The notes under the pieces are model-generated. The model did not search any database. It was given only the letters and a program-made list of their open reading frames with translations, and was not told where the DNA came from. The position numbers were made by a program, and so were the translations under genes. From positions 1 through 50,467 of the forward strand of contig JAIETI010000032.1 of assembly GCA_019745365.1 (NCBI GenBank): a stretch of 50,467 bases of DNA, in the 5' to 3' direction. Below are positions 19,038-27,498 of the stretch, in pieces. Source of the DNA: Gemmatimonadaceae bacterium (lineage in GTDB: Bacteria; Gemmatimonadota; Gemmatimonadetes; Gemmatimonadales; Gemmatimonadaceae). Position 1 is the first letter of the stretch. Every line of letters starts with the position of its first letter.

Positions 19038-20674
19038 CGCGTGTCGTGCACGAGAGCGACATCTGCATCATCGGCTCCGGGATCACCGCGGCGATGGTCG
19101 CGCACACACTGAGCGCCCGCACGAATGCGCGGATCACCGTCGTAGAGGCGGGCGAGGAGCAGCCCACCGTGCGTGATCGTTTCGCACACCGGCAGCGCTG
19201 GCTCGACTACGGCGAGTCCCCGTGGCCGCGCGATCACATCGATGGGATGACGGCCGATGGGCTGCAATCGCGTTCGATGTGCGTCGGTGGACTCGCGATG
19301 CATTGGGGCGGGGTCACGCCACGCTGGGCACCGGAAGATTTCAAGACGAAGTCGCTCTTCGGCGTCGGCACCGATTGGCCGATCAGCTACGAGGAACTCG
19401 ATCCCTGGTATCAGCGCGCCGAGGAGATCATCGGCGTCGCGGGCGCGCAGGGGCCGCCGGAGTTGGACCCGCGCGGGAAGCCGTTTCCGATGCCCGCGCT
19501 CCCGCTCTCGTGGAATCTCGAACGGCTCAAGGTTTGGACCGATGCGGCCGGCGTGCCGATGTGGTCGCAGCCTTCCGCCAAGAACTCGCTCCGCTACGAC
19601 GGGCGCGCGCCTTGCTGTCGCAACGATACCTGCTTCCCGATCTGTCCCGTGGGGGCGAAGTACTCTCCGGACCACACCTGGGATGCGCTCCGGCAGCAGA
19701 ACCGCATCACCCTCCACACCCGCACCCTGATCCGACGACTCGAGCTCGGCGGCGGACGGATCGAACGCGCTCTCGGCTCGCGGCGCGACGCGAAGGGAAC
19801 GCCGGTCGAGTACCGCGCCAAGCAGTTCGTCGTCGCGGCCGGCTACGCGTGGAGTAGCTGGCTCCTCCTTTCGAGTGCCCCCGACGGCCTTGCGAACCGG
19901 AGCGGTCTCGTCGGGAAGTACCTTGCCGGCCACCGCAATGTGCAGGCGTTCGTCGATCTCCCCATCCGCCTGATGCCAGGGATCAACGAGCAGCACTCGC
20001 TTGTCACCAAGTTCTTCATGCGCGCTCCGCGCACGAACAATTACGTGCGGCACGATCTGCGCGTGTGGGAGTCGAGCGTGGGGCGCGAGCCACGCCTGCG
20101 CGACGGAGAGGGACGGCTCCAGCTCGGTGATGCGCTCCTCAATGAGTGGCGCTCGCGCACCGCGCGCGGAACGGCTCGCGTCCGCGCCTACTACGACGTG
20201 ATCCCCGACAAGCACAGTGAGCTCACGCTCGATGCGACCCAGCGGTCGCCCTTCGGCGATCCGCTCCCGAAGCTGGCGTGGCGCGACGATCCCACCTCCG
20301 CGACGCTCCGCGGGCCGACCGAGGACTATCTCAAGAAGTTGTTCGGCGACCTCGCGCGTGTCGGGAACGGCGCCGTCATCCGCACCGCGGTCGACGACTT
20401 CCAGGATCACCCGGCCGGTGGCTGTCGCATGGGGGTCGATCCGGCGACGAGTGTCACCGACCCACACGGCCGCACGCACGACCATGAGAATCTCTGGGTC
20501 GTGGGGGCGCCGCAGTGCGTCAGCGCCTCGTGCGCGAACGGCACGCTCACGTTTGCCGCGCTCGCGCTGCGGTCGGCGGACGCATTAGTGCGCGAGGTGG
20601 GTGAGGTGCGGCCGCCCGCAGCGCGAGCGCGGCGGGAGCTACAGCAACTACAGGAACGAAAGGAACTACGGTGA
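19034..20674 (+). CDS. GMC family FAD-dependent oxidoreductase, large subunit
   Basis: FAD-dependent dehydrogenase of the glucose-methanol-choline family, 546 residues, resembling the catalytic subunit of gluconate or glucoside 3-dehydrogenases. The N-terminal dinucleotide fold is visible (DICIIGSGITAAMVAHTLSA with VVEAG). So are the internal GGLAMHWGGVTPRW, a Cys cluster CCRNDTCFPICPVGAKYS, the His motif HPAGGCRMG, and the C-terminal CANGTLTFAALALRSAD. No signal peptide is present, consistent with piggy-back export with the Tat subunit encoded just upstream. The substrate cannot be told. The last 12 codons coincide with a 9-bp tandem repeat. Confidence 0.87.
   Translation: MTRVVHESDICIIGSGITAAMVAHTLSARTNARITVVEAGEEQPTVRDRFAHRQRWLDYGESPWPRDHIDGMTADGLQSRSMCVGGLAMHWGGVTPRWAPEDFKTKSLFGVGTDWPISYEELDPWYQRAEEIIGVAGAQGPPELDPRGKPFPMPALPLSWNLERLKVWTDAAGVPMWSQPSAKNSLRYDGRAPCCRNDTCFPICPVGAKYSPDHTWDALRQQNRITLHTRTLIRRLELGGGRIERALGSRRDAKGTPVEYRAKQFVVAAGYAWSSWLLLSSAPDGLANRSGLVGKYLAGHRNVQAFVDLPIRLMPGINEQHSLVTKFFMRAPRTNNYVRHDLRVWESSVGREPRLRDGEGRLQLGDALLNEWRSRTARGTARVRAYYDVIPDKHSELTLDATQRSPFGDPLPKLAWRDDPTSATLRGPTEDYLKKLFGDLARVGNGAVIRTAVDDFQDHPAGGCRMGVDPATSVTDPHGRTHDHENLWVVGAPQCVSASCANGTLTFAALALRSADALVREVGEVRPPAARARRELQQLQERKELR
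20634..20669 (-). repeat. 9-bp tandem repeat, copy A
   Basis: Four adjoining 9-mers on plus: GGGAGCTAC, AGCAACTAC, AGGAACGAA, AGGAACTAC. The reverse strand gives the unit GTAGTTCCT. The array lies inside the end of the GMC gene and just before the GTG of the next gene, where AAAGGAA may serve as its ribosome-binding site. Related arrays lie at 35942-35977 and 42223-42258. Confidence 0.7.
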
Positions 20675-21882
20675 GATCATCGCTCTTCACTGTGCTCGTG
20701 TGTGGGAGTGCACTCTCGGCACAGAGCATCGTCATCCGTGCGGGTCACGCGGTCGATGCGGCGGGCACCGATCTGCGCCCCGCGCGCGTCGTGGTCGAGG
20801 GCGGGAGGATCCGCTCGGTGGAGCGCTGGGTCGCGGGCACGAGCGCGCCGGACATCGCGCTCGACTCCTTCACGCTCATCCCGGGTCTCATCGATGCGCA
20901 CTCGCACCCGGAGTGGCACTTCAATCCGCAGGGGCGACTCCACGGTCAGAATGACGAGACGGCGGAGCAGGGGATGGCGGCGATGGCGGCCAATCTCCGA
21001 CGCTCGCTCCTCGCGGGCTTCACCACGCTGCAGTCGCTCGCGTCCCCCGAGGACGCGATGCTCCGTGCGCGCACCGCGGATGGCTCGCTCGTCGGGCCGC
21101 GGATCATCACCGCGCTCGCCCCACTGCAGTCCACGCGTCCGACCCCCGACTCGATGCGCGTGCTGGTGCGCGCGCTCAAGGCCGCTGGCGCGGACGTGGT
21201 GAAGATCTTCGCCTCGCGCTCCATCCGCGAAGGCGGCGGCAAGACCTGGAGCGACGAGCAGCTCGCCGCCGCGTGTGGTGAAGCGAAAGCACTCGGCGTG
21301 CGCTCCGTGGTTCATGCGCACGCCGACGACGCCGTGCGCAGCGCCACGCTGGCCGGATGCACGCAGGTCGAGCACGGGATCTTCACCGCTGACTCCACCC
21401 TCGCCCTCATGGCGGCGCGGGGCACCTACTTCGACCCGCAGTGTGGGCTGGTGTTCGAGAACTATCTCGCGAATCACGCGAAGTACGAGGGAATCGGCTC
21501 GTACACGGCTGATGCCTTCACGACGATGGCGCGGGTGCTCCCTGACGCGCGTGCGACCTATCGCCGAGCGCTCAACACCAAGGGACTGAAGGTCACCTTC
21601 GGCACGGATGCGGTCGCGGGTGCGCATGGAAACGAGGGGACCGATCTGGTCTGCCGGGTCACGCACGCGGGCGACTCGCCATCGAACACCTTCCGCGCGG
21701 CCACGCTCCTGAACGCTGAGTCGCTGGGGCTCAGCGCGGAGATCGGACGGCTCGCGCCAGGGTTCCGCGCCGACCTGATCGCAGTGCAGGGCGATCCCCG
21801 CGCCGACGTCGCGGCGTTGACGCGTGTGCGGTGGGTGATGACGCATGGTGTCGTACGCTCCGGAGTACCGGATGTTCGTTGA
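20671..21882 (+). CDS. secreted amidohydrolase (imidazolonepropionase-like)
   Basis: Metal-dependent hydrolase of 403 residues with a short signal peptide (MRSSLFTVLVCGSALSAQ). The TIM-barrel metal ligands are visible as HxH in LIDAHSHPEWH, a Lys in ADVVKIFAS, His in VVHAHADD, His in QVEHGIF and Asp in TFGTDAVAG. This is the secreted imidazolonepropionase-like subgroup often acting on peptides. It starts at a GTG overlapping the GMC stop (GTGA), so translation is probably coupled. Substrate unknown. Confidence 0.87.
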   Translation: MRSSLFTVLVCGSALSAQSIVIRAGHAVDAAGTDLRPARVVVEGGRIRSVERWVAGTSAPDIALDSFTLIPGLIDAHSHPEWHFNPQGRLHGQNDETAEQGMAAMAANLRRSLLAGFTTLQSLASPEDAMLRARTADGSLVGPRIITALAPLQSTRPTPDSMRVLVRALKAAGADVVKIFASRSIREGGGKTWSDEQLAAACGEAKALGVRSVVHAHADDAVRSATLAGCTQVEHGIFTADSTLALMAARGTYFDPQCGLVFENYLANHAKYEGIGSYTADAFTTMARVLPDARATYRRALNTKGLKVTFGTDAVAGAHGNEGTDLVCRVTHAGDSPSNTFRAATLLNAESLGLSAEIGRLAPGFRADLIAVQGDPRADVAALTRVRWVMTHGVVRSGVPDVR

Positions 21883-21892
21883 AGCACCAGCC

Positions 21893-24088
21893 ATGCGTCG
21901 ATCCATCGTTCGCCTCGCCCTCGTCTTCGTCACTCCCGCCCTGCTCGCGCAAGCGCCGACCGCAGCACCGGCCGGCAGCGCCGCAGCGGTCGGCGTCGCG
22001 ATTCGCGCGAACGAGACGCCGAAGCTCGACGGTCGCCTCGATGAACCGTATTGGCAGCGCGCGGAGCCGCTGAGCGGACTGCGGCAGCGCGAGCCGCTGA
22101 ATGGCGAACCCGCCACCGAGGCCACGCGCGTGCGCTTCGCCTTCAACGGAAGCACGCTCTACGTCGGTGTGGAGATGGAGGAGAAGCACCCGGACGGCGT
22201 CGTCGCCCGCACGCTCGACCGCGACCGCATCATGGATCAGGGCTTCGACGGCTCGCTCCAGTTCCAGAACGACGATGCGATCGCGCTCCTCTTCGACGCG
22301 CAGCTCGATCATCGCAACGCCATCGTCCTCGCGACCAATCCGCTCGGTGCCGAGTTCGACGCGCTCGTGACGGATGAGGGGCGCGAGGTGAACATCAGCT
22401 GGCGCGGGCTCTGGCAAGTCGCCGCGCGACGCACGCCAACGGGATGGGTCGCGGAGTTCGAGGTGCTCTTTCGCACGCTTCGTCTGAACGGCCCACACGG
22501 CGACCTCGGGCTCAACGTCTTCCGTATGATCCGGCACTCGAACGAGGAGAACATCTGGCGCGCGTGGACCCGCGGCGAAGGCGGCTTCCTCCGCGTGAGC
22601 CAGGCCGGTCGGCTACAGGCGGTCGAACCCGCCAAGGCGGCGCGCGTCGGGCTCGAGGTGAAGCCGTACTCGCTGGTGGGCACGGACCAGCTCACGCGTG
22701 GTGCGAACGCCCCCTCCGATCGCATTCCGCGTGATCTCGGCATCGATGCGAAGTATGAGCTGCGTCCCGGCCTCATCCTCGACGGGTCGATCCATACCGA
22801 CTTCGCGCAGGTCGAAGCCGACGATCAGCAGGTCAACCTGACGCGGTTCTCCCTCTTCTTTCCCGAGAAACGCGAGTTTTTCCTCGAGAACGCGGGTCTC
22901 TTCCAGTTCGGGATCCCGGGTCAGTTCGGGCCACCCCCGATGCAGCTCTTCTTCTCCCGCCGCATCGGGATCGGCGACGATGGCGCGATCCCCGTGCTCG
23001 GTGGGACGCGTCTCTCGGGTCGCCTCGGCGCACAGACCGTCGGATTGATCGACGTCGTCACCCAAGAGTCCGGTGATGAACCGCGCACGAACTTCGCCGT
23101 AGCGCGCTACAAGAGAGACGTGGGCCAGAGTGGCTACATCGGCGTGCTCGGCACCGATCGTCGCTCGAGCGTGGAGCAGAACTCCACCGCCGGAGTGGAC
23201 TTCTCGTTGTGGAAGGGCCCAGCGTTCAACGTGCAGGGCTTCGGCGCGCGCAGCTTCACCCCGGGCGTCGGCGGTGACGGCGGTTCGTATCGGCTTGGCG
23301 CATCGTACCAGAAAGACGCGTACGGCGTCGATGTGCAGCACTTCGCCATCGGCGAGCAGATGCGGGCGCGCCTCGGCTTCGTGAACCGCGACAACATCCG
23401 CCAATACGATGTGAATCTGCGGCGTACCTGGCGCAATATCGGACCGCTGCGGCGCTACCAGCTGTTCTCATTCAACTCGTTGATCACCTCGATGAGTGGC
23501 GAGCCGCGCGACAACTCGTTCGGCCTTGCCACGAGCCCCGTCTGGAACAACGGCGCGGACTTCACGCTCTACGGGTCGCGCGATTTCACGCGTGTCTTCG
23601 AGGAGTTCGATCTCGCCGACAAGGTCACGGTCCCAACCGGGGACTATGTCGGACACACCATCGGTTGGTTTGCGTTCACCCCGCCAGGGCGCTCCCTGCA
23701 GCTTCGCGGCGACGGGCAGCTCCAGCAGACCTTCGGCGGCTGGGTCCGCAATGTCGGGAGCACGCTGAACGGGCAGTTCGGCTCCCACTTTCAGGGTGCG
23801 CTCGGCATCACCCACTTCGACACGCAGCTCCCAGGCGGCGAGTTCACCGGCGAGTTGATCCGGCTGCGCGCCGGGTGGGCCTTCACGCCACATCTCGGTG
23901 TGAAGGCGCTGGTGCAGTACAACGACCTTTCCAATCGCGTCTCCGCGAACGTCCGCTTCCAGTGGATCCATCGCCCCGGAAGTGACCTCTTCCTCGTCTT
24001 CAACGAAGAACGCGGCGCAGACGACGGCATCTGGCTCCCACGATCGCGTGCCACGCGCGCGAAGCTCACCTACCTGTGGGCATTCTGA
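21893..24088 (+). CDS. DUF5916 outer-membrane protein with CBM9-like domain
   Basis: Secreted protein of 731 residues with a signal peptide (MRRSIVRLALVFVTPALLAQ). An N-terminal CBM9/DOMON-like domain follows (PKLDGRLDEPYWQRAE to about residue 215). Then comes a long beta-rich region with FAQVEADDQQVNLTRFSLFF and PEKREFFLENAGLFQFG, the signature of DUF5916 proteins, predicted outer-membrane barrels. The C-terminus KLTYLWAF ends in an aromatic residue, as in barrel proteins. The ATG at 21893 gives the cleanest signal peptide. It is 10 bases downstream of the amidohydrolase, probably the same operon. Function of the family is unknown. Confidence 0.87.
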   Translation: MRRSIVRLALVFVTPALLAQAPTAAPAGSAAAVGVAIRANETPKLDGRLDEPYWQRAEPLSGLRQREPLNGEPATEATRVRFAFNGSTLYVGVEMEEKHPDGVVARTLDRDRIMDQGFDGSLQFQNDDAIALLFDAQLDHRNAIVLATNPLGAEFDALVTDEGREVNISWRGLWQVAARRTPTGWVAEFEVLFRTLRLNGPHGDLGLNVFRMIRHSNEENIWRAWTRGEGGFLRVSQAGRLQAVEPAKAARVGLEVKPYSLVGTDQLTRGANAPSDRIPRDLGIDAKYELRPGLILDGSIHTDFAQVEADDQQVNLTRFSLFFPEKREFFLENAGLFQFGIPGQFGPPPMQLFFSRRIGIGDDGAIPVLGGTRLSGRLGAQTVGLIDVVTQESGDEPRTNFAVARYKRDVGQSGYIGVLGTDRRSSVEQNSTAGVDFSLWKGPAFNVQGFGARSFTPGVGGDGGSYRLGASYQKDAYGVDVQHFAIGEQMRARLGFVNRDNIRQYDVNLRRTWRNIGPLRRYQLFSFNSLITSMSGEPRDNSFGLATSPVWNNGADFTLYGSRDFTRVFEEFDLADKVTVPTGDYVGHTIGWFAFTPPGRSLQLRGDGQLQQTFGGWVRNVGSTLNGQFGSHFQGALGITHFDTQLPGGEFTGELIRLRAGWAFTPHLGVKALVQYNDLSNRVSANVRFQWIHRPGSDLFLVFNEERGADDGIWLPRSRATRAKLTYLWAF

Positions 24089-24552
24089 TCCGCGCGGCCA
24101 CCGACGCCGAGCTCGAGTGGGGCGCGGCCGCGATGGCGAGCACAGATCCGTGGATCACGTTGGGCCGCACGGCGGAGCAGTGTCGCAGCGTGCTCGAGCC
24201 ACCGAAGGAGATCCGGATCGCCGTCGAGGACGATGGCACCCCACTCGGGCTGATCGCGATCGACATGCGCGGGCTGGTGCGCGGCTACATCCAGACCGTT
24301 GTGGTCGCCGCGCACGCGCGCGGACGGGGCGTGGGCACCGCACTGATCGCGGCGGCGGAGCAGGAGATCTTCTGCGAGAGTCCGAACGCGTTCATCTGCG
24401 TCTCCTCGTTCAATCAGGAAGCGCGGCGATTGTACGAGCGACTCGGCTATGCCTTGGTAGGGGCACTCACTGATTTCGTCGTCGCAGGGCATGACGAACT
24501 GTTGCTGCGAAAGACGCGCGGCCCCTGGCAGCTCTTCACCCCCGCGCCCTGA
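24076..24552 (+). CDS. GNAT family N-acetyltransferase
   Basis: Cytoplasmic acetyltransferase, 158 residues. The acetyl-CoA binding motif A is VVVAAHARGRGVGTALIAAAE, read here as GRGVG preceded by the beta-4 strand. FNQEARRLYERLGY is the usual motif B. It begins at a GTG (24076) inside the end of the DUF5916 gene, overlapping it by 13 bases. Acceptor substrate unknown. Confidence 0.85.
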   Translation: MGILIRAATDAELEWGAAAMASTDPWITLGRTAEQCRSVLEPPKEIRIAVEDDGTPLGLIAIDMRGLVRGYIQTVVVAAHARGRGVGTALIAAAEQEIFCESPNAFICVSSFNQEARRLYERLGYALVGALTDFVVAGHDELLLRKTRGPWQLFTPAP

Positions 24553-24579
24553 GGCGCGTCACCTCGGTCTGGGAGTGCG

Positions 24580-27498
24580 ATGATGAGAGCCACCCGCGTG
24601 ATCCTCTGGACGCTGCTCGCGCTGTCGAGCGCGCAAGCACAGCTCCGCACCGAGCGCACCTGGCGTGAACTCAGCTGGCGCCACATCGGTCCCTTCCGCG
24701 GCGGTCGCACGAAGGCGGCGGTCGGGATCCCCGGTCGCCCGAACGAGTTCCTCATCGCCGCGGTGAACGGTGGGATCTTCAAGACCACCGACTTCGGCTC
24801 TACATGGAAACCGATCTTCGACGATCAACCCACGGGATCGGTCGGCGCGATCGCGGTCGCGCCATCAAACCCGGACATTATCTACGTCGGGAGCGGGGAA
24901 GGGCTCCAACGTCCCGATCTCTCCACCGGCGACGGCATCTACAAGTCGACGGACGGTGGGCGGAGCTGGACGCACCTCGGCCTGCGCGACGGCCAGCAGA
25001 TCCCACAGATCGCGGTCGATGCGAAGAACCCGGATCGGCTCTTCGTCGCCGTGCTCGGCCATCCGTATGGTCCGAACGCCGAGCGCGGCCTCTATCGCTC
25101 CCTCGACGGCGGTCGCTCCTTCACGAAGGTACTCGGCCCCGACGAGAACACCGGCGCGATCGATGTCGTGATCGCACCCGACGATCCGAACACCGTGTAC
25201 GCGTCGCTCTGGGAATCGCGGCAGGGTCCGTGGGAGAACGGACAGTGGCAGGGACCGAACAGCGGCCTCTACAAGAGCACCGATGGCGGTACCACCTGGC
25301 GCCCGATCATGAACGGCCTGCCGTCGTACAAGGACGAGGGGCTGGGACGCATCGGGATCGCGATCGCGTCGTCGAATCCCAAGCGCCTCTTTCTCTCCGT
25401 GGACATGATCCGCACGAACGCGATCTACCGGAGCGACGACGGCGGCGAGAGTTGGCGGCGCGCAACCACCGATCCGCGCGTCAACAACCGCGCGAGCGAC
25501 TTCGCCGAGGTGAAGGTCGATCCGAAGAACGCGGACATCGTCTACAGTGCGAGCATTGTTGTCTGGAAGTCCACCGATGGCGGCGTCACCTGGCGCATGA
25601 TCCGCGGCGCACCCGGTGGTGATGACTATCATCGCATCTGGATCAACCCGGACGATCCCCGGATCATCCTCATCGGCGCGGACCAGGGAGCGATCATCAC
25701 CGTGAACGGCGGTGAGAGTTGGAGTTCGTGGTACAACCAGCCGACGGCGCAGTTCTATCACGTCACGGCAGATGATGCGTACCCGTACCGACTCTGCGGC
25801 GGACAACAAGAGAGCGGCTCGGCCTGCGTGTCGAGCCGCGGGAACGATGGCCAGATCGGATTCCGCGAGTGGCGTCCGGTCGGTGTGGAGGAGTACGGCT
25901 ACGTCGCGCCCGATCCGAAGGCTCCCGATCTCGTGTATGGCGGAAAGGTCACCGTCTTCGATCGGCGCACCGGGCAGACGCGCAACGTCGCGCCAAAGCT
26001 CTTCCGCTCACCGGAGTATCGCTCGCTTCGCACCGCGCCGATCCTCTGGTCGCCGGTGAACAAGGCCAAGCTCTACTTCGCGGGGAATCAGCTCTGGGAG
26101 ACGGTGAACGGTGGCGAGTCGTGGCGGGCGATCTCTCCCGACCTGACGCGGCGTGATTCCATCGTCCCGGCGACAGTGGGGAAGTACGCGCTGGAAGCGA
26201 CTGCGGTCGCGCGGCATCGCGGGGTGATCTACACCATCGCACCGTCGCCGCTGAACGAACGCATCCTCTGGGTCGGGACCGACGATGGGCTCATCCATCG
26301 CACCGTCGATGGGGGCGCCACCTGGAAGAACGTGACCCCACCACAGCTCGGCCCGTGGATGAAGGTCTCGCTGATGGATGCGTCGCATTTCGATCCGCTG
26401 ACCGCGTACGCCGCGATCAACACCCTGCGCCTCGATGACCTGCGGCCGCACATCCTCAAGACCATCGATGGTGGCGCGACGTGGACGGAGATCGTGACCG
26501 GGATCGACTCGGGTGCGACGATCAATGTGGTGAAGGAGGATCCCAAGCGCCGTGGGCTGCTTTTTGCCGGGAGCGAGACGAAGGTGTGGGCGTCGTTCGA
26601 TGATGGCGCGCGCTGGCAGTCGCTCCGCCTCAACATGCCCGCGACCTCGATCCGCGATCTGATCATCAAGGACGACGACCTCGCCGTCGGCACCCACGGG
26701 CGCGGATTCTGGATCCTCGACGACATCACACCGCTGCGGCAGGCGACCGAGGCGACGTTCGACGCGCGGGTGCATCTCTTCGCGCCCCAGCGCGCCACGC
26801 GCGTCCGGAACTCGATGTACACCGACACCCCGATGCCGCCGGACGAGCCCTACGCGGCGAACCCGCCGGATGGGGCGGTGCTGCACTACTGGCTCAAGGA
26901 CGCGGCGCGCGCGATGTCGCTGGAGATCGTCGATGCCGCAGGCCGCACGGTGCGCCGCTTCGCGATGGGCGTGAATCCCGACCCAGACCCGCGCGCCCAG
27001 GTGCATGTGCCGGACTACTGGCTCCGCCCCTCACCGACGCTGGATGGGGCGCCCGGTCTGCATCGCTTCGTGTGGGATCTCCGCCACGCCTTCCCGGCGG
27101 CGAGTGAATTCGCGTACCCGATCTCCGCGATCGTCGGTCGCACCGCACCGGAACCGATCGGGCACTGGGTGATGCCGGGGCGCTATACGGTCCGGCTCAC
27201 CGTCGACGGGGTCACGCAGTCCCAACCACTCGTGGTGCGCATGGATCCGCGGGTCCGCACGCCGATCGCCGCGCTACAGCGGCAGTACGACGCCTCGCAG
27301 CGTGTGTTCGACGCGATCGCGACGGTCGCCGCGCGCCTCGACGCCAAGCCCGCGAACGCCGCAGCACTCGAACGGCTGCGTGGGGAGCTCACGGCACTCT
27401 TCGGCGCGCTGCAGGACGCGGATGCCGCGCCGACCGTCGCGCTCGATCAGGCCGTGCGCGAGAAGCTCGCCGAGGTGACGCGACTCATGGGTCGCTGA
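24580..27498 (+). CDS. secreted VPS10/sortilin-type beta-propeller protein, 972 residues
   Basis: Secreted propeller protein related to the one at 11.4-14.7 kb. It has a signal peptide (MMRATRVILWTLLALSSAQAQ), then Asp-box repeats IFKTTDFGSTWKP, IYKSTDGGRSW, LYRSLDGGRSF, LYKSTDGGTTW, IYRSDDGGESW and VWKSTDGGVTW over residues about 35-700. A C-terminal beta-sandwich follows with LEIVDAAGRTVRRFAMG. Family members are probably extracellular binding or processing factors, but no enzyme activity can be inferred. GGGAG four bases before the ATG is a plausible ribosome-binding site. The last 14 bases overlap the convergent kinase gene. Confidence 0.9.
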   Translation: MMRATRVILWTLLALSSAQAQLRTERTWRELSWRHIGPFRGGRTKAAVGIPGRPNEFLIAAVNGGIFKTTDFGSTWKPIFDDQPTGSVGAIAVAPSNPDIIYVGSGEGLQRPDLSTGDGIYKSTDGGRSWTHLGLRDGQQIPQIAVDAKNPDRLFVAVLGHPYGPNAERGLYRSLDGGRSFTKVLGPDENTGAIDVVIAPDDPNTVYASLWESRQGPWENGQWQGPNSGLYKSTDGGTTWRPIMNGLPSYKDEGLGRIGIAIASSNPKRLFLSVDMIRTNAIYRSDDGGESWRRATTDPRVNNRASDFAEVKVDPKNADIVYSASIVVWKSTDGGVTWRMIRGAPGGDDYHRIWINPDDPRIILIGADQGAIITVNGGESWSSWYNQPTAQFYHVTADDAYPYRLCGGQQESGSACVSSRGNDGQIGFREWRPVGVEEYGYVAPDPKAPDLVYGGKVTVFDRRTGQTRNVAPKLFRSPEYRSLRTAPILWSPVNKAKLYFAGNQLWETVNGGESWRAISPDLTRRDSIVPATVGKYALEATAVARHRGVIYTIAPSPLNERILWVGTDDGLIHRTVDGGATWKNVTPPQLGPWMKVSLMDASHFDPLTAYAAINTLRLDDLRPHILKTIDGGATWTEIVTGIDSGATINVVKEDPKRRGLLFAGSETKVWASFDDGARWQSLRLNMPATSIRDLIIKDDDLAVGTHGRGFWILDDITPLRQATEATFDARVHLFAPQRATRVRNSMYTDTPMPPDEPYAANPPDGAVLHYWLKDAARAMSLEIVDAAGRTVRRFAMGVNPDPDPRAQVHVPDYWLRPSPTLDGAPGLHRFVWDLRHAFPAASEFAYPISAIVGRTAPEPIGHWVMPGRYTVRLTVDGVTQSQPLVVRMDPRVRTPIAALQRQYDASQRVFDAIATVAARLDAKPANAAALERLRGELTALFGALQDADAAPTVALDQAVREKLAEVTRLMGR

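Noticed and set aside
18683-20485. 600-residue minus-strand open frame opposite the GMC gene
   Set aside because: No motif, biased composition, and the opposite strand encodes a clear GMC oxidoreductase and its subunit.
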